Assembly: GCA_964475215.1 (NCBI GenBank)
Contig: CAYYVT010000184.1
Span: 1-14,222 of the forward strand
Reading direction: 5' to 3'
DNA length: 14,222 bases
Source: DATKKG01 sp964475215
Lineage (GTDB): Archaea > Thermoproteota > Nitrososphaeria > Conexivisphaerales > DTJL01
The notes beneath the pieces were generated by a model, which was given only the letters and a program-made list of their open reading frames with translations, made no database searches and was not told the origin of the DNA. Positions within the stretch are counted from its first letter, which is position 1, and the number at the start of each line of letters is the position of its first letter. The translations under genes and the position numbers were made by a program. Positions 7,674 through 13,754 of this stretch are shown here, piece after piece.

Positions 7674-7693
7674 CCCTCTTATAGAGAAGAGGG
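7674..7693 (+). promoter_or_regulatory. TATA element within an inverted repeat upstream of nfo
   Basis: CCCTCTT (7674-7680) and AAGAGGG (7687-7693) are perfect seven-base inverted arms around ATAGAG. TTATA at 7679-7683 is the likely TATA core, 22-24 bases before TTG 7703. As at 5536-5564, the core promoter lies inside dyad symmetry. Confidence 0.55.
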
Positions 7694-7702
7694 GCGTCCA
7701 CA

Positions 7703-8572
7703 TTGGAGACGACTCGTTTGCCAAAGGACCGTCCTACCCTAGGCGTCCATGTGAGCGCCAGCGGCTCCCTCGACCTGTCCGTCGATAGGGCCCTCGAGCT
7801 GGGCTGCAACGCGTTTCAGATGTTCACGAGGAACCCACAGGGCTGGAAGTTCGGTCCAATCAAGGAGGAGGTGGCAGCCCTCTTCAGGGAGAAGCTGAAG
7901 AAGTCAGGGATCAAGGTGGCCATCTCTCACATGCCATATCTCCCCAATCTTGCGACCCCCGATCCCATCATCTACGAGCGCTCTCTCGATGCGCTTTCTG
8001 AAGAGATGCGGCGCGCGACCCTCCTGGGACTGGATGGCATCGTTCTCCACTTGGGCAGCCACCTCGGGAAGGGAAAACAGTACGGCCAGGGAAGGGTGGC
8101 GGCGGCCATCGCCAAGGCCTTTTCTGCTACAGGATCGAAGGTCCCGGCACTCCTGGAGAACTCCGCCGGCCAGAAGAACAGCGTGGGCTCCGGATTTGAC
8201 GACCTGAAGAACATCCTGGCATTGGTGGGGGATTCATTTCCAATGGGCATCTGCGTCGACACATGCCACCTCTACGCCGGTGGATACGATTTGACCTCGG
8301 CCAATGCCGTGGATGATATGCTGAATAGGTTCGACGAATCCGTGGGCATCGGACGGCTCAAGCTGATTCACCTTAACGACTCCAAGGGAGGCCTCGGTTG
8401 CCACCTCGACCGTCACGAGAACATTGGCAGAGGATACATCGGGACTGGCGGATTCAAGGCCATTCTTCACGACCAGAGGGTCAGGCACCTGCCCATGATC
8501 CTAGAGACTCCGGTGAGGGACGTCAGGGACTGGGGGAAGGACCTGGCTGTGGTAAGGAAGCTCTACGCCTAA
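7703..8572 (+). CDS. nfo: Endonuclease IV (AP endonuclease family 2)
   Basis: This 289-residue TIM-barrel nuclease cuts DNA 5' of abasic sites in base excision repair. All the metal-ligand segments of the Nfo family are visible: HVSASGS (16-22), ISHMPYLPNLA (H76), LHLGSHLG (H116), LENSAGQ (E152), CVDTCHLYAGGYD (D186 and H189), LIHLNDSKG (H223), DRHENIG (D236 and H238) and LETP (E268). Together these supply the nine ligands of a trinuclear zinc site. The start is TTG 7703; TTG 7718 is a possible alternative, given the position of the TATA box. The gene ends 19 bases before the convergent sdhB stop. Confidence 0.95.
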   Translation: METTRLPKDRPTLGVHVSASGSLDLSVDRALELGCNAFQMFTRNPQGWKFGPIKEEVAALFREKLKKSGIKVAISHMPYLPNLATPDPIIYERSLDALSEEMRRATLLGLDGIVLHLGSHLGKGKQYGQGRVAAAIAKAFSATGSKVPALLENSAGQKNSVGSGFDDLKNILALVGDSFPMGICVDTCHLYAGGYDLTSANAVDDMLNRFDESVGIGRLKLIHLNDSKGGLGCHLDRHENIGRGYIGTGGFKAILHDQRVRHLPMILETPVRDVRDWGKDLAVVRKLYA

Positions 8573-8591
8573 CGATGGCTTTTCTCCAGTT

Positions 8592-9443
8592 CTACCTTTC
8601 TGGGACCAGCTCTCTGACCTGAGGAACGTTCGGGGCGGGCTTCTTCTTCTTGAGGACTCCAGCCTTTCTTATGGCCAGGGTCTTCAGCTGCTGTATGGCA
8701 AAGGCGGGGTCGACGCCCTTCGGGCAGACGTCACTGCAGCTCCCAGCGAAATGGCAGCTCCACAGGCCATGGCGAGCGTCGAGGATCTCCATCCTCTTGC
8801 CCTGGGCGCCGTCCCTCGTATCAGCCACGTACCTGTACGCCTGCGCCATGGCCTGCGGCCCTAGGAAGGATTCATCCAGGGCGTTAGTGGGACAGGCTGA
8901 GTAGCAGAGGCCGCACTTGATGCAGTTGGAGAACATCAGGAAGTCGATGACCTGATCCGGCGTCTGCATGTATTCCCTGTTGAGATTAAGGTCTACGTCT
9001 TCCCTGACGATGTAGGGAAGCACCGAGCGGTGCTTCTCGAAGAACACGGAGAAGTCAGTCACCAGGTCCCGTGTGACCGGCATGTTGTTCATCGGGCGCA
9101 CGACGATGTCGTGCTTCTCCAGCTTCTCCACTTGGGTCCTGCAGGCGAGCAGCTCCTTTCCGTTGATCACCATGCCACATGACCCGCAGATTGACATGCG
9201 ACAGGAGTAACGGATGGAGAGCGATGGGTCCAGCTTCTCCTTGATGTAGAGGAGGGCATCCAACACCGTGGTCCCCTTGAAGATGGGGACCTCATACGAC
9301 GAATACCTGACCCCCTGCCCCTTCCCGGGGTCGTATCTGAACACCTTGAAGGAGACGTTCCTGATGGGCTTGCCCAGGCCCTCCATGACCTTGGGGTCGA
9401 AGTGCAGCGGCACCACCGGGACTTCCCCCGTATCCTGAGACAT
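8592..9443 (-). CDS. sdhB: Succinate dehydrogenase iron-sulfur subunit
   Basis: This 283-residue subunit carries electrons from SdhA to quinone through three clusters. The plant-type [2Fe-2S] ligands are C81, C86, C89 and C101 (CRMSICGSCG, then AC). The [4Fe-4S] ligands are C174, C177, C180 and C184 (CIKCGLCYSACP). The [3Fe-4S] ligands are C230, C236 and C240 (CHFAGSCSDVCPKG). The C-terminal tail is basic (LKKKKPAPN). The start is ATG 9443, because its A is also the last base of the sdhD stop (TGATG), a translational-coupling arrangement. The frame is open further upstream, but that stretch is antisense-type shadow over sdhD. It is the last gene of the sdhA-C-D-B operon. Confidence 0.96.
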   Translation of the reverse strand: MSQDTGEVPVVPLHFDPKVMEGLGKPIRNVSFKVFRYDPGKGQGVRYSSYEVPIFKGTTVLDALLYIKEKLDPSLSIRYSCRMSICGSCGMVINGKELLACRTQVEKLEKHDIVVRPMNNMPVTRDLVTDFSVFFEKHRSVLPYIVREDVDLNLNREYMQTPDQVIDFLMFSNCIKCGLCYSACPTNALDESFLGPQAMAQAYRYVADTRDGAQGKRMEILDARHGLWSCHFAGSCSDVCPKGVDPAFAIQQLKTLAIRKAGVLKKKKPAPNVPQVRELVPER

Positions 9444-9787
9444 CAGTGGAGGACCCCCAGGAAGATCAGGATCGTGCGGGTCCCCCAAAGAAAGGTTGCC
9501 GCACCTCCGAGGAACATTATCCAGGTCACGGCTGTTTCGTAGAGCTTCCCCTGTCGGAACTCCGTGAGGACCTTTCGGAAGCCGTTGAAGATATGAAAGG
9601 AGAGCAGGACCAGGAGGAGCTCGAAGAAGAGCCCGTAGGCAAGGTAGGTTGCGTTCACTGTGTCGAAGGTGAGCGCCTTGCCGAACCCCCCGTAGGCGAA
9701 GGAGAGGAGGGCAAAGTGCATTGCGCCGAGGACGAGTATCCCGGCGCCGGTCAGGTACTGAAGGAGCATGAACCTTGATTCTCTCAT
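9443..9787 (-). CDS. sdhD: Succinate dehydrogenase membrane anchor subunit (SdhD-like)
   Basis: This 114-residue protein has three membrane helices, at about 9-30, 46-68 and 86-110. Histidines H24 (GAMHFALL) and H65 (SFHIFNGFRKVL) lie in helices. The HxxxGxR pattern at 65-71 is the usual signature of cytochrome b-type SDH anchors, where His ligates heme b. It sits two bases after the sdhC stop and shares one base with the sdhB start. I placed the start at ATG 9787; the open frame continues upstream, but those residues do not resemble a membrane protein and overlap sdhC. Naming it D rather than C follows position only. Confidence 0.85.
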   Translation of the reverse strand: MRESRFMLLQYLTGAGILVLGAMHFALLSFAYGGFGKALTFDTVNATYLAYGLFFELLLVLLSFHIFNGFRKVLTEFRQGKLYETAVTWIMFLGGAATFLWGTRTILIFLGVLH

Positions 9788-9789
9788 TG

Positions 9790-10272
9790 TCACGCCCCCA
9801 GGGCGACGACGAAGAGCTGGTAGAAGGCGAACACAAGGAGGACGAAGGAGACTACCACGATGACCACTCCCAGCCATCTCTGGGCGCCCCTCAGGCTGCT
9901 TGGCAGGAAGGGATAGGTGGGACGAGTCGCCTTTCCGATGAGCCAGCCCTGCTCCGAAGCTATCAGCCTCACTCCGTTGAGGCTGTGGAAGACGGCCGCA
10001 GCGGCCACCAACAGGAGGCCCGTGCTGAAGGCATAGTTGGCGAGGTAATTCATGAGGTTCGCCCAGACTGCCGGCTGCTTGTCCAGAAAGGCCTGTGCCG
10101 CGACGCTCGTCTCCCAGATGTGGGCCACGAAATAGATGCCTACGCCGACGCCCGTTATCCTATGCATCGCGTAGAGCCATCTTTCGAAGTTCCTGTTCCA
10201 GAACTTGATCCAACCCCGGTAGAGGCCCGCCTTGTTCTCCTTCTCCATCACGGTCTCTTGGCCCATCTTCAT
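9790..10272 (-). CDS. sdhC: Succinate dehydrogenase cytochrome b subunit (SdhC-like)
   Basis: This 160-residue membrane protein has three helices, at about 38-56, 78-97 and 132-157. It contains the SdhC family element MHRITGVGVGIYFVAH, with H37 and H51, and FHSLNGVRLI, with H96 as a likely heme b ligand. Paired with SdhD it anchors SdhAB to the membrane and forms the quinone site. The start is ambiguous: GTG 10275, ATG 10272 and ATG 10266 are all in frame within ten bases. GAGAGGGTGAT runs into them, so ATG 10266 with a GGTGAT Shine-Dalgarno site is also reasonable. The gap to the sdhA stop is under ten bases. Confidence 0.88.
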   Translation of the reverse strand: MKMGQETVMEKENKAGLYRGWIKFWNRNFERWLYAMHRITGVGVGIYFVAHIWETSVAAQAFLDKQPAVWANLMNYLANYAFSTGLLLVAAAAVFHSLNGVRLIASEQGWLIGKATRPTYPFLPSSLRGAQRWLGVVIVVVSFVLLVFAFYQLFVVALGA

Positions 10273-10279
10273 CACCCTC

Positions 10280-12004
10280 TCAATACTTTCTCTCCGTGGG
10301 GGCCCACTTCGTGATGACTACCGGCATGTACTCTACCCTCGGTCCTTCTGGAGTATAGTAGATCATGGAATGCTTCAAGAAGTTCACATCGTCCCTCTTG
10401 GGGAAGTCCTTCCTAGCGTGACCCCCCCTTGATTCCTTCCTGAGGAGTGCTGAAGTCACCACCGCTTCCGCTACGTCCAGGAGGTTCCCCACCTCCAGGG
10501 TCCCAGTCAGGTTCGTGTTGAAGTTCTTAGACTTGTCCTCGACCCTGACCTTGGCGAACCGTGATCGCAGCTCCTTGACCTTCTTCAGGGCCTCGGCAAG
10601 CCCCTGCTCGGTCCTATAGACGTAGACGTTGCTGTCCATGGTGGACCAGAGCTCCTTCTTGATCGCATAGGGGTCCTCCCCCTGCTCCCTGCCGAGGAGG
10701 TCCACGAATATCCTCTTCTCTTCGGCTGCCATCCTCTCGGCTGCGATCCCGGGCGCAGATGCACCTCCCATCACATACTTCGCCGCGCGTTCGCCAGTGA
10801 TCCTTCCGTAGACCAGGCAGGCGGTCGTCGAATTGGACCCAAGGCGGTTCCCCCCGTGGACGCTGACGCAAGCGCATTCTCCCGCCGCCCACAGGCCCCT
10901 AGCTGATGTCTCCCCGTTGACGTCGACGCTTATCCCCCCCATGCTATAATGAGCCACAGGCCGAATCGGAAGCGGCGCCTCCAGAGGGTCGATGCCTACG
11001 AAGTTATGACCCAGCTCTATCATCATTGGAAGCCTCTCCTTCACCTTCTCAGCCCCGATGGGGCTGAAGTCGAGGAGGACGTAATCCAGGCCGTTGGGCC
11101 CCTTGAATCCTCTCCCCTGCTCGATCTCTGTGACGATGGACCTCGATATGAGGTCGCGAGGGGCCAGCTCCAGCTTCTCCGGGGCATACCTCTTCATGAA
11201 CCGTTCTCCCTTGCTGTTCACCAGGATGCCGCCCTCGCCCCTGACGGCCTCGGTGATCAGTATCCCCGATGGGACGAGGCCTGTAGGATGAAACTGGACA
11301 AATTCAACATCCTTCAGGGCCATTCCGGCCCTGTAGAGGGCCCCCGCACCATCACCTGTAACGCTGTGGGAGTAGGTCGTAAAACCGAAGAGGCGGCCCA
11401 GCCCTCCCGTAGCGATGATGGTGGCCTTGGCGGCGAACCCCACGAGCTCCCCCGATTTCATGTTTATGGCCGTGATGCCTCTGCATACACCTCCTTCGAT
11501 GACCAGCGAGGTGAGGAACCACTCTTCGTAGAAGTGTATTGAGGTATACTTCAGGAGGGTGTCATACAGGGTCTGCATCTCATAGAATCCCGTCTTGTCG
11601 GCGGCATAGGTCGCCCTCGGGAAGCTGTGCCCTCCAAAGGGCCTCTGGGCGATCCGCCCGTCGGGCCTCCGGCTCCAAGGCATCCCCCAGTGTTCCAGCC
11701 TCAAGATTTCCTCTGGAGCGAGCTTCACGAAGAGCTCGACGACGTCCTGGTCGGCGAGGTAGTCAGCTCCCTTGACGGTATCGAAGGCATGCAGCTCCAC
11801 GCTGTCCTTTTCATCGGTGTAGAGCACGGCTGCGGTCCCACCTTCGGCTGCGACGCTGTGGGCTCTCATGAGGTGGACTTTGGAGACTATGGCGATGTCG
11901 AGCTTCCCGCCGCTGACTATGGCCGCCTGAATTGCAGCCCTTAGGCCAGCCAGCCCAGCCCCCACTATCACCAGATCATGGTTGATGACCTGCGTTTCAA
12001 TCAC
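10280..12004 (-). CDS. sdhA: Succinate dehydrogenase flavoprotein subunit
   Basis: This 574-residue FAD subunit oxidises succinate to fumarate. It has the dinucleotide-binding motif DLVIVGAGLAGLRAA and the segment RAHSVAAEGGTAAV, whose His is the covalent 8-alpha-FAD ligand. It also has the active-site segments EFVQFHPTG, EAVRGEGG (catalytic Arg), RPVAHYSMGGI and HGGNRLGSNS, and a C-terminal helical domain with RKESRGGHARKDFPKRDD. I chose GTG 12004 over the longer ATG at 12043. The 13 extra codons contain the TATA-like CTTTTAAG at 12033-12040, whose expected transcript start is near 12010. The shorter form also begins close to the FAD fold, as is usual in the family. First gene of the operon. 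Confidence 0.95.
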   Translation of the reverse strand: MIETQVINHDLVIVGAGLAGLRAAIQAAIVSGGKLDIAIVSKVHLMRAHSVAAEGGTAAVLYTDEKDSVELHAFDTVKGADYLADQDVVELFVKLAPEEILRLEHWGMPWSRRPDGRIAQRPFGGHSFPRATYAADKTGFYEMQTLYDTLLKYTSIHFYEEWFLTSLVIEGGVCRGITAINMKSGELVGFAAKATIIATGGLGRLFGFTTYSHSVTGDGAGALYRAGMALKDVEFVQFHPTGLVPSGILITEAVRGEGGILVNSKGERFMKRYAPEKLELAPRDLISRSIVTEIEQGRGFKGPNGLDYVLLDFSPIGAEKVKERLPMMIELGHNFVGIDPLEAPLPIRPVAHYSMGGISVDVNGETSARGLWAAGECACVSVHGGNRLGSNSTTACLVYGRITGERAAKYVMGGASAPGIAAERMAAEEKRIFVDLLGREQGEDPYAIKKELWSTMDSNVYVYRTEQGLAEALKKVKELRSRFAKVRVEDKSKNFNTNLTGTLEVGNLLDVAEAVVTSALLRKESRGGHARKDFPKRDDVNFLKHSMIYYTPEGPRVEYMPVVITKWAPTERKY

Positions 12005-12032
12005 CGATGCCGGGAGTGAGAAGTTGTTGATA

Positions 12033-12040
12033 CTTAAAAG
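12033..12040 (-). promoter_or_regulatory. TATA box of the sdh operon
   Basis: Read on the minus strand this is CTTTTAAG. Its centre lies about 32 bases before GTG 12004, giving a leader of roughly six bases. Being nearly symmetric, it could also serve the plus strand. Confidence 0.55.
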
Positions 12041-12136
12041 CATGTGCGCAAGAGTATTGCTGCCTCAGAACGGGCCATTTCTGTATCTGTTTCATGGGAC
12101 GGGTCGTAAAAGTGCTCCCTGGGCGTCCACGGCTGA

Positions 12137-12180
12137 GATTCCCGCGAACAAAAGGCAAGGCTTAGGGGATTCGCGGAATC
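12137..12180. other. Bulged stem-loop with an alternative pairing partner
   Basis: GATTCCCGCGAA (12137-12148) pairs with TTCGCGGAATC (12170-12180) over 11 base pairs with one bulged C and a 21-base loop. The right arm also forms a small hairpin with bases 12167-12181 (GGATTC, GCG, GAATCC). In addition, GGATTCG (12167-12173) matches CGAATCC at 12197-12203. Whether it is transcribed is unknown. Confidence 0.4.
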
Positions 12181-12310
12181 CAAGATTACTGTGCTCCGAA
12201 TCCGGCACGTCCCCATTTCGGTCCGGGTGGATAGGAGGGCTGGCCAGGAGGAGAAGCGCCCCTCTGCTCCTTAAAGGCGTCAAATTTGCCTTCGTTGCGT
12301 AAGTTCGCCC

Positions 12311-12331
12311 CTGTTCTACTAGGACGAACAG
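12311..12331. promoter_or_regulatory. Operator-like inverted repeat upstream of the HTH gene
   Basis: CTGTTC (12311-12316) and GAACAG (12326-12331) are perfect inverted arms with a nine-base spacer. They end about 12 bases before the TATA element of the adjacent regulator gene. Position and symmetry suggest a regulator site, possibly autoregulatory. Confidence 0.4.
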
Positions 12332-12342
12332 CCGTTGGCAAA

Positions 12343-12351
12343 GGTTTAACC
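12343..12351 (+). promoter_or_regulatory. TATA box of the membrane HTH gene
   Basis: GGTTTAACC is a symmetric TATA-like element whose centre lies 26 bases before ATG 12373, so the transcript is probably leaderless. Confidence 0.6.
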
Positions 12352-12372
12352 GCCTCCCCAGCCCCCCAATCC

Positions 12373-12792
12373 ATGTTGAAGCGCGACGACCGCCTCTCGG
12401 CCTCAACGGTGAAGGTCTACGTGTTCCTCCTGAAGAAGGGGGAGAGCGCGGGCGTCAGAGAGGTGCAGCGCGCCATGGGCTTCAAGAGTCCGAGCGTTGC
12501 CTACTACCACCTTAACAAGCTCATCGAGCTTGAGCTGGTGAAGCAGGACCAATATGGGGCGTATCTGGCTGAAAGGAAGGTGGACGCCAGCGCCCTAGGC
12601 CCATTTCTCCTCCTCGGCTCCATCATAGTCCCCCGCTTCGTGTTCTACGCGGCCTTCTTCACGACCTTCCTGGCTGGATATCTCCTGGTATACCGTCTAG
12701 GCGCAAGCGTCGAGGTGATCTCTGTCTCGGCCTTGGCCTCGCTCTTCTTCTGGATTGAAGCCGCCCTAGCCTGGAGGCGCAGGTCCTTCTAG
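12373..12792 (+). CDS. Membrane-tethered winged helix-turn-helix regulator
   Basis: This protein has 139 residues. Residues about 10-70 look like a winged helix: STVKVYVFLLKKG, VREVQRAMGF as helix 2, SPSVAYYHLNKLIELELVKQ as recognition helix and wing start, and YGAYLAERK as the wing. This is followed by two hydrophobic helices, at about 79-104 and 108-134, and the basic end WRRRSF. The DNA-binding domain would therefore sit on the cytoplasmic side, bound to the membrane. ATG 12373 is chosen over an upstream ATG at 12286 because the TATA element lies 26 bases before it and the family-like sequence begins there. I know no specific target. Its stop overlaps that of the convergent gene. Confidence 0.8.
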   Translation: MLKRDDRLSASTVKVYVFLLKKGESAGVREVQRAMGFKSPSVAYYHLNKLIELELVKQDQYGAYLAERKVDASALGPFLLLGSIIVPRFVFYAAFFTTFLAGYLLVYRLGASVEVISVSALASLFFWIEAALAWRRRSF

Positions 12793-13061
12793 CGATACGT
12801 CGCCGAGGACTTGTCCTTGTCCTTATCCTTCTTTACGATGAGCTCCTTCGGGATGCTGACCATCCTGATGGCGTTGGAGTTCTGAATGCCGTAGACTGGG
12901 AGCCCCGTGTTCGGGTCGTTCCCTATCCTGAATACGGCCGTCACGACGGTCCGAAACCGGAGCACGCTGCCGTCCTTCAGCTTGAGAGTTGTCCAGTGAT
13001 CCTCTCCTTCAGCTTCGAACTCGACTAAATCGCCGCCTTGAGGCGGCATCGAGATTGACAA
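12789..13061 (-). CDS. Small conserved-looking soluble protein, function unknown
   Basis: This 90-residue protein looks beta-rich, with patterns HWTTLKLKDGSVLRFRTVVTA, VFRIGNDPNTGLPVYGIQ and IRMVSIPKELIVKK, then a low-complexity tail KKDKDKDKSS. I have the impression of a widespread small archaeal family with this DGS(V/T)L...VYR...DP.TG.PVY...PKEL pattern, but cannot name it. Start TTG 13061 is supported by AGGAGG nine bases upstream; ATG 13049 is a weaker alternative. A TATA element at 13097-13101 fits. The Lys/Asp tail is encoded by three near-identical six-base units at 12811-12828. Confidence 0.7.
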   Translation of the reverse strand: MSISMPPQGGDLVEFEAEGEDHWTTLKLKDGSVLRFRTVVTAVFRIGNDPNTGLPVYGIQNSNAIRMVSIPKELIVKKDKDKDKSSATYR

Positions 13062-13096
13062 ATTGGAATTCCTCCTGTCTCGGGGGCTCTGTTCTC

Positions 13097-13101
13097 TATA
13101 A
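13097..13101 (-). promoter_or_regulatory. TATA box of the 90-residue protein gene
   Basis: The minus strand reads CCTTATAGAGAACAG around this site. The 11-base CTTATAGAGAA is identical to the core of the nfo promoter at 7678-7688. The predicted start near 13073 leaves a short leader holding AGGAGG. Confidence 0.5.
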
Positions 13102-13147
13102 GGCTTCTGCCGTGGATTCCCAGCCTCTTCTGTTCTACTGGTTAGAG

Positions 13148-13157
13148 CTTAATTAAG
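13148..13157 (+). promoter_or_regulatory. TATA box of the Ser/Thr-rich protein gene
   Basis: CTTAATTAAG is a perfect ten-base palindrome. Its centre lies 32 bases before ATG 13185, consistent with a leader of about six to eight bases. Confidence 0.5.
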
Positions 13158-13184
13158 ACTGGTTCATCCCATGGCAGACAAGCG

Positions 13185-13694
13185 ATGGCGTCCGCCAGTT
13201 CACCTTTGCCGTTGCGGGGTCTAGCAGTAGCTTTGGCCTGTGGGATGGTGCTGGCGGTGGCGCTCGTTGTAGTCTTCGCCAGCGTCCCCGCGTCGGTGCA
13301 GCTTGCCGGCTCAAAGGCCGTCCCTTCATCGTCCAGCCAGACGAAGTCCTCTGGCACCCTTCCATCGGCCACGGCCACAAACGCGGTCACGGCTTCGGTG
13401 ACCTCTGCAGCGACTACCTCGAACGCGACCGCGTCCGCTAACTACGCCGTAAACGCGACCAATAGCATCCCCATCAGCGCCGTGGCCTCCGCCCTCAGCG
13501 GGTCCGGCTCAGGCCAGGCAAACAGTTCGACGACTACATCCTCTGTCTCTGCGTCGGCGAACGAAACCCTCAGCCCCCCCTCCGCGGTGAACTCCGAGGT
13601 TGCCACTGCTGGCTGGCGGGACGTGACCATCTTCGGGGCGGCGCTCGCCCTGGCTTTCGTCGCCTTCCTGTTGGTCCGGCGTCGCGCATCCTGA
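13185..13694 (+). CDS. Ser/Thr-rich surface protein with two membrane anchors
   Basis: This 169-residue protein has an N-terminal hydrophobic helix at about 13-36, which could be a signal peptide or an uncleaved anchor. A central region (about 43-140) is very rich in Ser, Thr, Ala and Asn, with four N-glycosylation sequons (N80, N90, N113 and N126). A C-terminal helix at about 148-164 is followed by RRRAS. The architecture suggests an extracellular, possibly glycosylated, flexible stalk anchored at the cell membrane. No enzymatic motif is visible. ATG 13185 fits the hydrophobic N-terminus and the TATA spacing; an ATG at 13171 is in another frame and gives only 17 codons. It is divergent from the 90-residue protein gene. 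Confidence 0.7.
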   Translation: MASASSPLPLRGLAVALACGMVLAVALVVVFASVPASVQLAGSKAVPSSSSQTKSSGTLPSATATNAVTASVTSAATTSNATASANYAVNATNSIPISAVASALSGSGSGQANSSTTTSSVSASANETLSPPSAVNSEVATAGWRDVTIFGAALALAFVAFLLVRRRAS

Positions 13695-13715
13695 GACAGC
13701 CGGCACCTGCGAAAC

Positions 13716-13727
13716 GTTCTTTAGAAC
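13716..13727 (+). promoter_or_regulatory. TATA-like element within a palindrome upstream of surE
   Basis: GTTCTTTAGAAC consists of the inverted arms GTTCT and AGAAC around TT. The TTTAGA core lies about 34 bases before TTG 13755, giving a predicted leader of about eight bases. Confidence 0.4.
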
Positions 13728-13754
13728 ATTCAAAGCTGCCTAGCTCAGATTGAA

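Larger units (their letters stand above)
12005..12372. other. 368-base intergenic region between sdhA and the HTH gene
   Basis: I see no convincing gene here; the overlapping short frames on both strands have no recognisable protein pattern. The region holds the sdhA TATA (12033-12040), a bulged stem-loop (12137-12180), a second palindromic TATA-like CCTTAAAGG (12269-12277), an operator-like inverted repeat (12311-12331) and the HTH gene TATA (12343-12351). It is the longest non-coding stretch in an otherwise tightly packed window. Confidence 0.6.

Noticed and set aside
8573..8591. CTTTTC after nfo as a poly-T terminator
   Set aside because: Only four Ts, partly next to coding bases; too weak to call.
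9444..9836. 131-residue N-terminal extension of SdhB in an open frame
   Set aside because: It is a shadow frame over sdhD. SdhB family length and the TGATG junction with sdhD fix the start at 9443.
10949..11944. Long open frames on the plus strand opposite sdhA (up to 197 residues)
   Set aside because: They have no recognisable protein pattern and arise from GC-rich codon use in sdhA.
12131..12150. CTGAGA motif suggesting a TPP riboswitch
   Set aside because: The conserved second half of the THI element (CUGAUCUGG...AAUGCCAGCG) is absent, and no thiamine gene is nearby.
13171..13224. ATG 13171 as the start of the Ser/Thr-rich gene
   Set aside because: It is in a different frame and stops after 17 codons; ATG 13185 begins the hydrophobic N-terminus.
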